From G965247475 sp965247475 (GTDB lineage: Bacteria; Chloroflexota; UBA11872): DNA of 64,000 nt. A program made the position numbers and the translations under genes. The notes beneath the pieces are model-generated. The model had not been told where the DNA came from and made no database searches. It saw only the letters and a program-made list of their open reading frames with translations. Location: positions 1,798,001-1,862,000 of the forward strand of contig OZ252016.1 in NCBI GenBank assembly GCA_965247475.1, written 5' to 3'. Below are positions 49,002 to 59,011 of this stretch, piece by piece (position 1 is the stretch's first letter; every line of letters begins with the position of its first letter).

Positions 49002-50678
49002 TCACTGAGACTGCGGCGCGGCCGGCCCCGACCGGAAACGGGCCAGCACTCGGCCGGCAAGCTCGGAGAGCTCGTCGCTTCCCAGCAGGACGGCAAAAAG
49101 GCCATAGGAGGCGACGGCGGCCGCGAGGTAGCCAATCAGCAGGGCGGCCGCGGCACCGGTGACGTCGCCCCCGGACCAGGTTGTAACGCGCAAGACCGCG
49201 ATCACCAGACCCATCACAAGGGTGGCGGTGAGGGTGATCGCGACGGATCGAGCCACCGGCATCGCGAGGCTGAGGCCGTCGCGCCTGGCCAGGACCAGTC
49301 CCAGCACCATCGCCTCGATGAGCACACCGATCGAAAGACCCAGCGCGATGCCGGCGTGGCCCATCACCTGCGCGAATAGCCAGGACAGCGGCATGTGAAC
49401 CGCGAGCGATCCGACGCCGATCAAGACGGGTGTTCGCGTGTCCTGCATCGCGAAGAACCCGCGCACGAGCACCTCGACCGCGGCGTGACCCGCCAGCCCG
49501 ACCGCGAACCACCGCAGCGCGGCCGCGGTGAGCTCGGTGGCGCGCGCATCGAACGCTCCGTCCTGGAAGAGCACGGCCACGATCGGCTCCGCCAGCACCG
49601 CCAGGACGACGGTCGCGGGGATGTTCAGGAAGAGCACATGGCGGGTGACGCCGGTGACCTGGCCGGCGAACGTGGATCGGTCACGTCCGGCCCAGCGGTC
49701 CGAGAGCTCGGGGAGCGCGGCCTCGCCGAGTGACATCGCGAATACGCCGAGCGGGAGCAGCATGAGAATGAACGCGTTGTTCACCGCCGCGACGGCCGAC
49801 TCGCCCTGGAGCGAGGCGAGGATATTGACGTAGATGAGGCTGATCTGGAGCACCGCGACGCCCAGCATTCGCGGGAGCACGAGGCGGATCACGCTTCGAA
49901 TGTCGGGGTTTTCGAGCCCGAGCGCCGAGCCGAGCGATCGACGGACGACGGTGGGGCCGCCAGCGGACCGACCGCGGTCTTGGTGGAATCCGGGAAGCTG
50001 AACGGCGAGATGGAGGCCGGCCCCGATGAGCGCCCCCCACACCAGCCCGGTGACGCCAAACTGTCTCGCGAGCACCACGACGCCGAAGATGATTCCGAAG
50101 TTGTAGAGCAACGGGCTGACGGCCGGGAATAGGAATCGTCGCCGCGATTGGAGGACGGCCTTGGCCACGGCGCTCAAGCCCAGAAGCACGGGCGAGAGCA
50201 TCAGCCAGCGCGCCGCGCCGGTGGCGATCTCGAGCGTCTGGTCGGAGAATCCGGGCGCGATCGCGCGCATGAGCGGACCGGCCAGCAGCGCGCCAATTGC
50301 GGCGACGACGATGGTGGCGGCGCCCACGATCTTGAACAGGTCCGCGACGAAACGGCGCAGCTCGCGAGCGTCGCCGCGCGCTCGGACCTCGGCGTACACG
50401 GGTATGACGGCCGAGAGCAGCGCGCCGCCGGCGAGCAGCATGAAGATCGTGTCGGGTATGCGAAACGCCGCGTACCAGGCGTCGGCTTCGGCGCTGACTC
50501 CGAATTCGGCGTTGATCGCCCTCTGGCGAATGAAGCCGAGCACCCGGCTGGCGAGGATCGAGGCGACGATGATGCCGGCCGCGCCGCCGATGCCGCCGGA
50601 CAAGCCGGCGCGGGCGGGGGAGGCCCCGGCGGTCACGCGGCGGGACCTCGCAGAACGTCGCGACGCCAGACGACGCAT
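49002..50678 (-). CDS. murJ: Lipid II flippase MurJ (MviN family)
   Basis: 558 residues, about 14 membrane helices. MOP-superfamily MurJ blocks: IIVASILASRVLGFIRQRAI, FGVSAEADAWYAAFRIPDTI, FMLLAGGALLSAVIPVYAEV, LPLGVFAMSLGEAALPELSD and VRGFFAMQDTRTPVLIGVGS. It moves lipid-linked peptidoglycan precursor, or another polyprenyl-linked glycan, across the membrane. ATG at 50678 is chosen; a GTG at 50684 two codons upstream is also possible. It is a single gene, convergent with the methyltransferase and divergent from the glucan cluster. Confidence 0.92.
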   Translation of the reverse strand: MRRLASRRSARSRRVTAGASPARAGLSGGIGGAAGIIVASILASRVLGFIRQRAINAEFGVSAEADAWYAAFRIPDTIFMLLAGGALLSAVIPVYAEVRARGDARELRRFVADLFKIVGAATIVVAAIGALLAGPLMRAIAPGFSDQTLEIATGAARWLMLSPVLLGLSAVAKAVLQSRRRFLFPAVSPLLYNFGIIFGVVVLARQFGVTGLVWGALIGAGLHLAVQLPGFHQDRGRSAGGPTVVRRSLGSALGLENPDIRSVIRLVLPRMLGVAVLQISLIYVNILASLQGESAVAAVNNAFILMLLPLGVFAMSLGEAALPELSDRWAGRDRSTFAGQVTGVTRHVLFLNIPATVVLAVLAEPIVAVLFQDGAFDARATELTAAALRWFAVGLAGHAAVEVLVRGFFAMQDTRTPVLIGVGSLAVHMPLSWLFAQVMGHAGIALGLSIGVLIEAMVLGLVLARRDGLSLAMPVARSVAITLTATLVMGLVIAVLRVTTWSGGDVTGAAAALLIGYLAAAVASYGLFAVLLGSDELSELAGRVLARFRSGPAAPQSQ

Positions 50679-50897
50679 CGGCACGTGGGGCGCGAATCGT
50701 TCGAGGGACTTAGCACAGGCTTTCGCCGTGCCTAGAACCAGAGTGGAGGCGCCGGCGGCTGCCGGCGCGCCGAACCGGAACGGGGGTCCGCGGATCGGAG
50801 CAGATGTGCGCCGCTATCATGATCGCTTGCTACGCGAGCGTACCCGAAGTGATCCCGCGCGGGCGCAACGCCTCGAGCGGGCCGGGCGCCCGGCGCC

Positions 50898-52211
50898 ATG
50901 AGCGAGCTGGATTTGCAGTTCACACCCGACAACCTCGAGATCGTCTTCCTTTCGTTCGAAGGGCCCGATCAGCCGTATGCACAGGCCGGCGGACTGGGTG
51001 TGCGGGTCTCGAACCTCACACGGGCGCTCGCGCGGGCGGGGTTCGCCACCCACCTGTTCTTCGTTGGCGATCCCGACCTGCCGGACTACGAAGCGCGGGA
51101 GGACGGGCGGCTGCACCTGCACCGCTGGTCGCAGTGGGTGAGCGCGCACCACCGGGCCGGTGTATACGACGGGGAGATCGAGAAGGTCCACGACTATCAG
51201 GACTCGGTGCCGAGCTTCGTGACCGACCAGGTCGTGCGGCCGGCCGTCGAGGCGGGCCGCAAGGTGGCGGTGATCGCGGAGGACTGGCACACCGGCGACG
51301 CGCTGGCGCGCCTGAGCGACTCACTGAACTTCGTCGGGCTCCGTGGCGAGACGGTCATGCTCTGGAACGCCAACAACGACCTGTCGTTCGATCGGATCAA
51401 TTGGGGTCGGATCGGTTACGTGGCGGACTTCGCGACGGTATCTCGTTATGTAAAGCATCAAATGCGGGCGCACGGGGTCGATCCGGTCGTGATCCCGAAC
51501 GGCATCCCCAGCGAGCTGCTGGCGCCGGTTGCCAAGTCCGCCGTGAAGGCGCTTGGCCGCGCCATTGGCGCGGACCTGTGGTTCTTCAAGATCGGGCGCA
51601 TGGACCCGGACAAGGGGTGGATCCCGGCGGTCGAGGCGATCCATCGGCTGCGCGAGCGGGGAGTGAACGCGCGCCTCGTCATGAAGCCGGGCAGTCTGGA
51701 AGCGCATGGCGCGGAGGTTCTCGGGCACATGGCCTGGCGCGGGCTGCACCCGCAGGACGTCGCAACCGACGACCGCAGCGTGCAAGGGATCGCCACGGCG
51801 CTTGCATCGGCCGATCCCGAGGCCGCGGTCCTGGACCTGAAGTTCTTCGTGCCCGACGAGGTTCTCCCCGCGCTCTACACGGCGGCGGACGGCGTGCTGG
51901 CGAACAGCGGCTACGAGCCGTTCGGGTTGGTCGGGCTGGAGACGATGGCGGCGGGCGGCGTGGCCTATGTGGGCTCCACCGGCGAGGACTACGCGCTGCC
52001 GCTGCAGAACGCGATCGTGCTGGACGACATTGCGGGCCCGGAGGAGATCGTGCGCATGGCGCTGACTCTCCGGGACCAGTCCCAGCTGGCCGAGCGCATC
52101 CGCGCGAACGCCCGCGAGATGGCCGAGCGATTCACGTGGGAGGCGATCATTCCGTTGTTGTTGACCAAACTGCGGTTCATGGCGGACCGTCAGGGAATGA
52201 ACCTGGCGTAG
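50898..52211 (+). CDS. Glycosyltransferase, GT-B fold (glycogen/starch-synthase-like)
   Basis: 437 residues. N-terminal donor loop region PYAQAGGLGVRVSNLTRALA (about 26-45), where GGLG is the hallmark of glycogen-synthase-like and GT4 enzymes. The C-terminal nucleotide-sugar domain shows FFKIGRMDPDKGWIPAVEAI and the EX7E motif in YEPFGLVGLETMAAGG. An unusual insertion (APHMAWRGLHP-like region around 270-310) precedes it. First gene of the alpha-glucan cluster, 48 bases before the GH57 gene. Product and acceptor are unknown; an alpha-glucan is inferred from neighbours. TATCAT at 50815-50820 may be the -10. Confidence 0.85.
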   Translation: MSELDLQFTPDNLEIVFLSFEGPDQPYAQAGGLGVRVSNLTRALARAGFATHLFFVGDPDLPDYEAREDGRLHLHRWSQWVSAHHRAGVYDGEIEKVHDYQDSVPSFVTDQVVRPAVEAGRKVAVIAEDWHTGDALARLSDSLNFVGLRGETVMLWNANNDLSFDRINWGRIGYVADFATVSRYVKHQMRAHGVDPVVIPNGIPSELLAPVAKSAVKALGRAIGADLWFFKIGRMDPDKGWIPAVEAIHRLRERGVNARLVMKPGSLEAHGAEVLGHMAWRGLHPQDVATDDRSVQGIATALASADPEAAVLDLKFFVPDEVLPALYTAADGVLANSGYEPFGLVGLETMAAGGVAYVGSTGEDYALPLQNAIVLDDIAGPEEIVRMALTLRDQSQLAERIRANAREMAERFTWEAIIPLLLTKLRFMADRQGMNLA

Positions 52212-52259
52212 GTTCGGCACGGTGAGGCGGCCGCCACCCACGGATGGAGCTTGAGCGCG

Positions 52260-53462
52260 ATGGCTGAGCATGTGGTGATCTATGCGCTTATCCATCAGCC
52301 GCGGCGTGTGCGTCTGCCGGCGCAGCCGCTGCCGCGCGGCGCGGACGCCCATGAGCTCGCGGCGCTGATGTTCGACACCGAGCTCAACCGGCACTATTTC
52401 GAGAAGGTCGCGCGCTGGAGCTACCGGCCGGCGATCCAGGTGTGGCGCGATCTGCTCGACGACGGGATGAAGCTGGGGCTGGGCGTGCCGCTCTCAGCCG
52501 TGCCCCAGTTCGAGCAGTGGGACCCGCCGCTGCTCGACGACCTCAAGGCGCTGGTCGCGCACGAGAACTGCGAGCTGGTCGCCGTCGAGCCGTATCACAG
52601 CGTGTCGATGCTGCTGGACTTGCCGCTGTTCGTTGCGAACATGGAGCGCGCCCGCAGCGACGCGCAGAAGATCTTCAAGTCGCGTGCGACCGCCGCCGAC
52701 ACGTCGGAGATGCTGATGTCGTCCGACATCTACCGGGCGCTCGCCCGCGCCGGGTACGAGGCGACGTTCATCGATGGACGCCCATGGGTGATGCAGTGGC
52801 GCCGCTCCACCGAGCTGTACAGCTTCGACGGCGCGGACCTGAAGATCCTGCCGCGCCACTTCGACCTGAGCGATGACGTGGGCTACCGATTCTCGAACCG
52901 GAGCTGGCACGGCTGGCCGTTGACGGCGGACCGATACGCCGAGTGGATTCGAGCCACGCCGGGCCGGTTCGTGTTGCTGGCGTGGGACTTCGAGACGTTC
53001 GGCGAGCACCACAACATCGACACCGGAATCTTCGAGTTCCTGAAGGCGTTGCCGGGCGAGCTGCGCAACCGCGGCGTGAGCTGCATGACGCCCACGGAAG
53101 CGGCGACGGCGTTCGGCGACACGGCGCATGACCTGCCGCTGACGCCGTTCCCGGCCACCTGGGCGGGCGTGCACGGCGGGCTGGAGTTCTTTCTGGGCAA
53201 CCACGCACAGCAGGCGATCTTCCGCCTGATGGCCGCCGCCCACGGCGCGGCGCAGTTGACTGGTGACGCACAGCTGATGGAGCTCGCGCGCTGGCTGATG
53301 CAATCGGACAACCTGCACTGGCTGCAGTGGGTGGGGCGCACCGGTTCGGAGGCGGACGTGTCGGCCTACTTCACACCGCAAGAATGGGGTCATTTGGGCG
53401 CCGAGCGGCTGCTCTGGGAACAGCAGCGCGTCTACGTGAACTTCATCAACGCGATCGCCTGA
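52260..53462 (+). CDS. Glycoside hydrolase family 57 (alpha-amylase type)
   Basis: 400 residues. GH57 conserved regions: HQPRRVRLP near the start (CSR-1), CELVAVEPYHSVSML (CSR-2), the nucleophile Glu in ADTSEMLMSSDIY (aligned to NTELIYNNDI of typical members), the acid/base Asp in AWDFETFGEHHNID (CSR-4), and YRFSNRSWHGWPLTADRYA between. All catalytic positions are kept. It would hydrolyse or rearrange alpha-1,4 glucan in the cytoplasm. ATG at 52260, preceded by GGAG; a TTG three codons upstream is the alternative. It lies 13 bases before the second glycosyltransferase gene, in an operon. Confidence 0.88.
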   Translation: MAEHVVIYALIHQPRRVRLPAQPLPRGADAHELAALMFDTELNRHYFEKVARWSYRPAIQVWRDLLDDGMKLGLGVPLSAVPQFEQWDPPLLDDLKALVAHENCELVAVEPYHSVSMLLDLPLFVANMERARSDAQKIFKSRATAADTSEMLMSSDIYRALARAGYEATFIDGRPWVMQWRRSTELYSFDGADLKILPRHFDLSDDVGYRFSNRSWHGWPLTADRYAEWIRATPGRFVLLAWDFETFGEHHNIDTGIFEFLKALPGELRNRGVSCMTPTEAATAFGDTAHDLPLTPFPATWAGVHGGLEFFLGNHAQQAIFRLMAAAHGAAQLTGDAQLMELARWLMQSDNLHWLQWVGRTGSEADVSAYFTPQEWGHLGAERLLWEQQRVYVNFINAIA

Positions 53463-53475
53463 CCGGAGCGCTGGA

Positions 53476-54687
53476 GTGCGGATCGCAATGTTGGTGTGGG
53501 AGTACCCGCCGCACATCGTTGGCGGGCTGGGCACCTACGCGGGGGGCATGGCGCCGGCGTTGCGGGCGGCCGGCCACGAGGTGGATGTGTTCGCCGCCTA
53601 CCGGGATGGACGGCCGCCCGCGACCGAGGGCACGACCTGGGCGCGTCCGCTCGATCTATCCCCCACGTACGCGCAGGTCTTCGATCCGACGGCCGCGAGC
53701 TGGGGGCCGTTCTTTGGCGAGGTCTACGCGACCAACGTGCTCTGGGCGAACGACGTCCGCGCGGCGGATGACCTTGAGCCCTACGACGTGATCGCGGTCC
53801 ACGACTGGCTCGCCGCGCCGGCGGCATTCATTCTCCGCGCAACGGCGCCGCGTCCGATGGTGTTCCACGTGCACAGCACCGAGCGCGGGCGGCAGCCGCA
53901 CGGACCGTCCCCCTTCGTGGACCAGTGGGAAGAACAGCTGGGACATGAGGCCAACGCGGTGATCACGGTCAGCCACGCGATGCGCGAGGACCTGATCGGC
54001 CGCGGCTGGCCCGGCGAGCGCGTGCACGCGGTGTGGAACGGGGTGGACGCGGCCGTCTTCACCCCCGACTCACCGGGCGGCGCGGCCGTACGCGCGCGCT
54101 ACCGGCTGCCCGAGGCAGCGCCGGTAGTGCTGTTCATCGGGCGGCTCACACCGGTCAAGGGCGGCCTGGCGCTGGCGCACGGCTGGCCGCAGGTGCTGAC
54201 GGCGCACCCGGACGCGCGGCTGATCGTGCTGGGCGTGGGCGAGGAGGACGAGCCGATGCGGAGCGCCTTCGAGTCCGCCGGCGTGTCCGACTCGGTGGTG
54301 ATGCGGACGGAGTTCATCAGCGAAGGCGAGCGGATCGCCCACTACCTGGCCGCGGACGTGGCGGTGCTGCCGTCCACGTACGAGCCGTTCGGCATCGTGG
54401 GGCTCGAGGCCATGGCCACCGGCCGCGCGGCGGTGGTCGGGGCGCACGGGCTGGTGGGACTGCGCGAGCAGATCGTGCCGGAGGGCCCGGAGCAGACCGG
54501 GCTGCACGTCAACGGCCACGACCCGTCAGACATCGCCTGGGGGCTGATCGAGGCGCTCTCGGATCGGGACCGCCTGCGTCGGTGGGGGGCGAATGGTCGA
54601 CGGCGGGCGGAGGCGATGTTCGGCTGGGACCGCGTCGCCAAGGCGACGGCTGAGGTGTATGCCGGAGTGGTGGGCGGACGCGGGTAG
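53476..54687 (+). CDS. Glycosyltransferase family 4-like protein
   Basis: 403 residues, GT-B fold. N-terminus MRIAMLVWEYPPHIVGGLGT then YAGGMAPALRAAGHEVDVFA is the GT4/GT5 donor-acceptor region. The C-terminal domain shows VVLFIGRLTPVKGGLALAHG and the EX7E motif in TYEPFGIVGLEAMATGRAAV. Such enzymes in glycogen clusters make maltose-1-phosphate or glycogen (GlgM/GlgA-like) or trehalose-type glucosides. GTG start at 53476, preceded by GGAGCGCTGGA. Second glycosyltransferase of the cluster. Confidence 0.87.
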   Translation: MRIAMLVWEYPPHIVGGLGTYAGGMAPALRAAGHEVDVFAAYRDGRPPATEGTTWARPLDLSPTYAQVFDPTAASWGPFFGEVYATNVLWANDVRAADDLEPYDVIAVHDWLAAPAAFILRATAPRPMVFHVHSTERGRQPHGPSPFVDQWEEQLGHEANAVITVSHAMREDLIGRGWPGERVHAVWNGVDAAVFTPDSPGGAAVRARYRLPEAAPVVLFIGRLTPVKGGLALAHGWPQVLTAHPDARLIVLGVGEEDEPMRSAFESAGVSDSVVMRTEFISEGERIAHYLAADVAVLPSTYEPFGIVGLEAMATGRAAVVGAHGLVGLREQIVPEGPEQTGLHVNGHDPSDIAWGLIEALSDRDRLRRWGANGRRRAEAMFGWDRVAKATAEVYAGVVGGRG

Positions 54688-54771
54688 CGGCTCGGTTCTG
54701 GGTGCGTCGGATCGATCGGATCGCCTCCTAGAATGAGCGCGGGCGTCGACAGCAAGCGCTGAGGGAGACGG

Positions 54772-57084
54772 GTGCGCGACATCCTCCGCGGCGTCTTCGC
54801 GAAGGGCGACGCCGGCCCGGACGACCACTCCGCGCCGACCGATCCGGCGGGGCGCCCAGACGCAGAGAGCACCGAGTCGGACTTCGGCGAGTTCGTGCGG
54901 GTGACGTCCAGCGAGGTCGAGATCCTCGGGACCGCATATCCGAGACGGCCCGCGGACGCGCGCGGCGGCGAGCGGCTGCCGGCTGAGTTCCGACGCGAGC
55001 TCAGCCCCCTGATCGCCGACGACGACGGCGCGGAGCGCTTGGTACCGGAACGACACGAAGTGTTCCTGCACATCACCCGCAGCATGGCCGGGACGCTGGG
55101 TCGGATCGCCGAGATCGAGTCGAACCCCCGGCTGCGGACGTTCGTGCTGCTCACAGGGCCGACCGGCTGCGGCAAGACGACGATCGCGAAGACCTATTGC
55201 CATCTGGCAAACGAGCCGTGCGTCGAGCTGACCTTCAGCGGCGACACCACGCTGGCGGACTTCTTCCGAAGGACCGAGGTGGTGCGGGACGCGGGCGGCC
55301 AGTCCACGGTCGCGGCGCTGGGGCCGGCGGTGCAGGCGATGCTGCGCGGGCACAAGCTGCTGATCAACGAGATCAACATGCTGCCGCCCGACCTGTTGAG
55401 CGCGCTCACGCAGGCAATGGACACCGGGCGGCTGGTGCTGTCCAGCACCGATCTCGGCAACATCGAAATCGAGGTGGACGAGCGCTTCGGGATCTTCGCC
55501 ACGGCGAATCCGGGGTACGTGGGCACGGCCGAGATCGGGCAGGCGCTGCGTCGTCGATTCGGCGCCGGGCTCGGCCACATCCCGATGACGTTTCTACCGG
55601 CGGCGGAGGAGGTCGAGGCGGTGGCGTTCGAGTTCGAGCAACAGCCGCTGATGCGGTCGCTCGCGCTCACCGCGAACACGTCGATCGTGGAGCGCGTGGT
55701 CGGCGTGGCGCGGCAGCTGCGAGCGCACGAAGACCACGGCGGGCAGATGCGCGATCGGATCTCGACGCGGTCGTTGGTGCACTGGCTCTCGCTCGGCAGC
55801 GCGACGGGCCTGCCGCTGGCGGAGGTGGCGGAGGACGCGGTGCTCTCGATCGCGCCGGACGCCGTCTACCCGCAGGTCGCGGCGCTGACCCGGACGGCAC
55901 TCGGCAACGTCACCGCGGCTGCGTCGTACCCGGAGCAACTGCGCGGCGCGCTGCTCTCACCGGAGGCGCCGGACGCGGGCGCGGCGGTACCGGTGCCAGA
56001 TCCGGTCGAAGCGACGTCCGCGGCGCCGGCGGACGCGTGGGTAGGTGATTCGTCGGGTTCGCTCACACTCGGCGACGGGCGCGAGGTGCGGGTGGCGAGC
56101 CGTCCCGACGAGCCGCCGCGAGTCGAGGCCCGTAACCCGGACGGGACGCCGATCGGCGACTTGACGGACATCCGGCGGGCGTTGCGTGAAGAGTTCGGGC
56201 TGAACCTGGTGCAGCGGATCGGACACGTGCCCGGCCCCGACGAAGTCCTGCCGTGTCTGACGCGCGCCTCCTGGACCGCGGTGCGCCTGGCGCAGGCGAC
56301 GCTGCTGCTCGGGCGGCCGGTGTTCCTGCGCGGTCCGACAGGCTCGGGCAAGTCCGCGCTGTCGCGCACGATCGCGCGGCTCTGGAACCTTCCCGTGGTC
56401 GAGTTCAGCTTCACGGGTGAGACCACGAAATCCGAGCTCACGGCGGCGCGCCGCCTGCGGCACGGCGCCACCCAGTGGTCGCTGCAGGCGTTCCTCGAGG
56501 CCGTGGGTGAGGGGCTGTTCGTGATCGTCAACGAATACAACCTGGCCTACCCGGACGTGCACTCGATCATCAACGGGCTGTTCGACAAGGGCGGACGATT
56601 GATGCTGCCGGATGGGCGGACGATCCGCGCGCACCCCGATTTCCGGCTGGTGGCGACCGGGTTTCCCGAGGGGCCGGGCGTCAAGCCGCTCAACGAAGGC
56701 GTGGAGAACCGATTCGGCGCGGTGATTCGCGTGGACTACCCGCCGCTCCAGGAGGAGCTGGCGATCCTCACGTTCGTGTCGGAGGGACGGGTCGACGCGC
56801 CGGTCCTGTCGAGCGTGGTGGAGCTGGCCGCGACCGGTCGTCAGATCCTGGACGGGGTGTGGGAGGCGCAGATCCGGCATCCGCTGAGCAAGGTTCCGCC
56901 CGACCTGGCGGCGGCCGTCGCCGAGCGGCTGGCGCTGACGACCGCCGAGCTGGTGTCGCTGGCGCACGCGAGCCCCACGACGGAATGGTTCGTCGACTGG
57001 TACCGGCGGGGGGTCCAGGAGAACGCGCCGGACGACATAGCTCGGGTCCTGGGCGCTTGCATGGCGGGCTATGGCCTCAACTAG
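54772..57084 (+). CDS. Double-AAA MoxR-like ATPase
   Basis: 770 residues with two AAA+ modules in one chain. Walker A: GPTGCGKT (near 129) and GPTGSGKS (near 522). After each, the post-Walker strand reads VELTFSGDTTLADF and VEFSFTGETTKSEL, as in MoxR/GvpN/midasin-type ATPases. Both Walker B motifs carry Asn in place of the Mg-binding Asp: LLINEINM (near 198) and FVIVNEYN (near 585), with the catalytic Glu kept. A linker rich in Ala/Pro/Asp (about 390-430) separates the modules. GTG at 54772 with GAGGGAG upstream. It overlaps the VWA gene by 14 bases. Likely a chaperone-type remodelling ATPase acting with the VWA protein. Confidence 0.85.
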   Translation: MRDILRGVFAKGDAGPDDHSAPTDPAGRPDAESTESDFGEFVRVTSSEVEILGTAYPRRPADARGGERLPAEFRRELSPLIADDDGAERLVPERHEVFLHITRSMAGTLGRIAEIESNPRLRTFVLLTGPTGCGKTTIAKTYCHLANEPCVELTFSGDTTLADFFRRTEVVRDAGGQSTVAALGPAVQAMLRGHKLLINEINMLPPDLLSALTQAMDTGRLVLSSTDLGNIEIEVDERFGIFATANPGYVGTAEIGQALRRRFGAGLGHIPMTFLPAAEEVEAVAFEFEQQPLMRSLALTANTSIVERVVGVARQLRAHEDHGGQMRDRISTRSLVHWLSLGSATGLPLAEVAEDAVLSIAPDAVYPQVAALTRTALGNVTAAASYPEQLRGALLSPEAPDAGAAVPVPDPVEATSAAPADAWVGDSSGSLTLGDGREVRVASRPDEPPRVEARNPDGTPIGDLTDIRRALREEFGLNLVQRIGHVPGPDEVLPCLTRASWTAVRLAQATLLLGRPVFLRGPTGSGKSALSRTIARLWNLPVVEFSFTGETTKSELTAARRLRHGATQWSLQAFLEAVGEGLFVIVNEYNLAYPDVHSIINGLFDKGGRLMLPDGRTIRAHPDFRLVATGFPEGPGVKPLNEGVENRFGAVIRVDYPPLQEELAILTFVSEGRVDAPVLSSVVELAATGRQILDGVWEAQIRHPLSKVPPDLAAAVAERLALTTAELVSLAHASPTTEWFVDWYRRGVQENAPDDIARVLGACMAGYGLN

Positions 57085-59011
57085 CGAACAGCGGCTCACG
57101 GCAGGGGAGTTGGAGACGGCGGGCCGACTGATGCTCGGCGAGCTGCCGGAGCGGGTCGTGGCGGGGTCATGGTGGGGCTACCACCCGGCCGAAGCAACCG
57201 TCACCTACCCAACCGGGCTCGTGAGCGAATGGCCGATGGAGAAGCTGATCGCGGCCATGAGCCACGAGGCCGCCGAGGCGCGGTTCACCGGAGCGGCGGG
57301 GGCGCGGACAACCGCTCGCTGGATCGAGCGGATGGTCCCGCGCGGGCTGACGCCGGCGGCGCTCGCGCTGCTGGTGAACACGGTCAACGATATGCGGGTC
57401 AACCGGCTGCAACTGGCGCGCTACCCGCGACTGCGCCCGCTATATCAGCGGCTGTACGAGGAGTCGGAGGGCGTCGAGGCCGGGTCGCCCGACGGGCGGG
57501 ACGACGACGCGGCCGGCTCGCCGCCGCATCGCCAGTACGTGGACGGGCTGCTTGACGCGTGGATCGATCGGCAATGGCCGGGCAGCGGCGACGATGCCGG
57601 GCTCGCCCCGGCAGCCAAGAGTGCGGTCGATCGGACGGTCCGGGCGGCATTGCGGGCGGCCGAACACGATCGGATCGAAGACTTGCTGGAAGCGATCGAA
57701 ACCGGTGTGCTGCCGACGTACGCGGCGCTCATTCAGGACGAGCGCGCGGCACGGCGGAGCGCGCGTGCGAACGAGGCGCGCGAAGCCGCGCCTGACGCCG
57801 CCGACCCGGGCACGATCGTCCCGGCGGACATCGATGAAGCGCCCGATCGACCGGACGCCGCCGACGCCGCGCTCGGGGAGGCCGCGCCGGCCGAGTCCGA
57901 GAGCGTGCCGGCGGCGGAGATCGCGCCGCACGATCCGGAGGCGGCGGCACCCGCAGCGCCGCCGTCCGAGCCGCCGACCATGCGACCGGCCCAGACCAAG
58001 GCGACCGACCAGCCGCAGCCAACCGGGTCGCTGACCAGCCAGCTTCCGCGTGCGGGCGGCGAGCCGTGGAGTCGCGGGGTCATCGCGCGGGCGCGGCGGG
58101 ACGAGCTCCAGCAGATCGACTACGAACGCTTCGACTACCTGGCAACGGTTCGCAAGCTGGAGCCGCTGATCCGAGAGGCGATCCTCGGCGACGGACGCCG
58201 ACCGGGACTGGCGGACATCATGAACCGACGCCGCCAGGGATCGATCGATCCGTGGCGGCGTCCGCGCACGCAGCGCAGCGGCGACAACGGCGAGATCGAC
58301 CTTGAGCATCCCGAGCGGCTGGTGACCGAGCCGTCGGTCGCGTTTCTGGGAGGCGTGCGGATCGCGCGCGCGGACCGGCAGCGGGATTTCGCGGACGCGA
58401 TCCTGCTCGATATCAGCGGCAGCATGGTGCAGCGGGGGTTTCCGACCCGGAAGTTCGACCGGCTGGTGGACGCCGCGGTGATCTTCATCGAGATCCATGA
58501 ACGCCTGAAGATCCCGTTCGAGATTCTGAGCTTCAGCAACGAGACGGTCGTGCACTGGGCGTTCGATCGATGCGCGTGGACGAGCTCCCGCATCGCCGCG
58601 GCGGAGGCCTATTCGCCGCGCGACCACAGCGACATCATTCGGGCCATGTATGCGCTGGATCACAAGGACACGGATGACGCGGGCGCGGTCCGCACGGCGG
58701 CCGACAACACACGCGCGCAGCGGGGACTCAAGAGCCTGCTGGTGGTGACGGACGGAATCAGCAGCGACCCGCCGGGGCTGCGGCGCGTGCTGGCGGACAT
58801 CGACCGGCGCAACCGGAACGCGGCCAACGAGCAACGCTTGCAAGTGCTTGCGTTCGGCGTCGGGGTGGTGCGCTCGGAGTTCGAGGCGGCCTACGTGCCG
58901 CGCGAGCAGGGCAAGGCGCTGCGCTCGTGCAGCGGCGCCGTGGTCGAAGACAGCCGCGAGCTCCCGCGGCTGATCCGGAGTGCGGTGGACCGGCGGATAC
59001 GATACGCGTGA
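57071..59011 (+). CDS. VWA-domain protein, partner of the double-AAA ATPase
   Basis: 646 residues. The C-terminal ~250 residues form a von Willebrand A domain with the MIDAS motif DISGSM (near 447), followed by KFDRLVDAAVIFIEIHERLK, and later VVTDGISSDPPGLRRVL. The N-terminal ~200 residues are helical (FTGAAGARTTARWIERMVPR, LVNTVNDMRVNRLQLARYPR) and resemble CobT/CbbO-type adaptor regions; a long acidic Ala/Pro/Glu-rich linker (about 230-310) joins the parts. In MoxR-VWA systems the VWA protein binds the substrate to be remodelled. ATG at 57071 overlaps the AAA gene. No GTPase or gas-vesicle gene is nearby. Confidence 0.83.
   Translation: MASTSEQRLTAGELETAGRLMLGELPERVVAGSWWGYHPAEATVTYPTGLVSEWPMEKLIAAMSHEAAEARFTGAAGARTTARWIERMVPRGLTPAALALLVNTVNDMRVNRLQLARYPRLRPLYQRLYEESEGVEAGSPDGRDDDAAGSPPHRQYVDGLLDAWIDRQWPGSGDDAGLAPAAKSAVDRTVRAALRAAEHDRIEDLLEAIETGVLPTYAALIQDERAARRSARANEAREAAPDAADPGTIVPADIDEAPDRPDAADAALGEAAPAESESVPAAEIAPHDPEAAAPAAPPSEPPTMRPAQTKATDQPQPTGSLTSQLPRAGGEPWSRGVIARARRDELQQIDYERFDYLATVRKLEPLIREAILGDGRRPGLADIMNRRRQGSIDPWRRPRTQRSGDNGEIDLEHPERLVTEPSVAFLGGVRIARADRQRDFADAILLDISGSMVQRGFPTRKFDRLVDAAVIFIEIHERLKIPFEILSFSNETVVHWAFDRCAWTSSRIAAAEAYSPRDHSDIIRAMYALDHKDTDDAGAVRTAADNTRAQRGLKSLLVVTDGISSDPPGLRRVLADIDRRNRNAANEQRLQVLAFGVGVVRSEFEAAYVPREQGKALRSCSGAVVEDSRELPRLIRSAVDRRIRYA

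Noticed and set aside
52620..52800. Possible loss of the GH57 nucleophile
   Set aside because: Careful alignment places the Glu of ADTSEMLMSSDI on the nucleophile of NTELIYNNDI, so the catalytic pair is complete.
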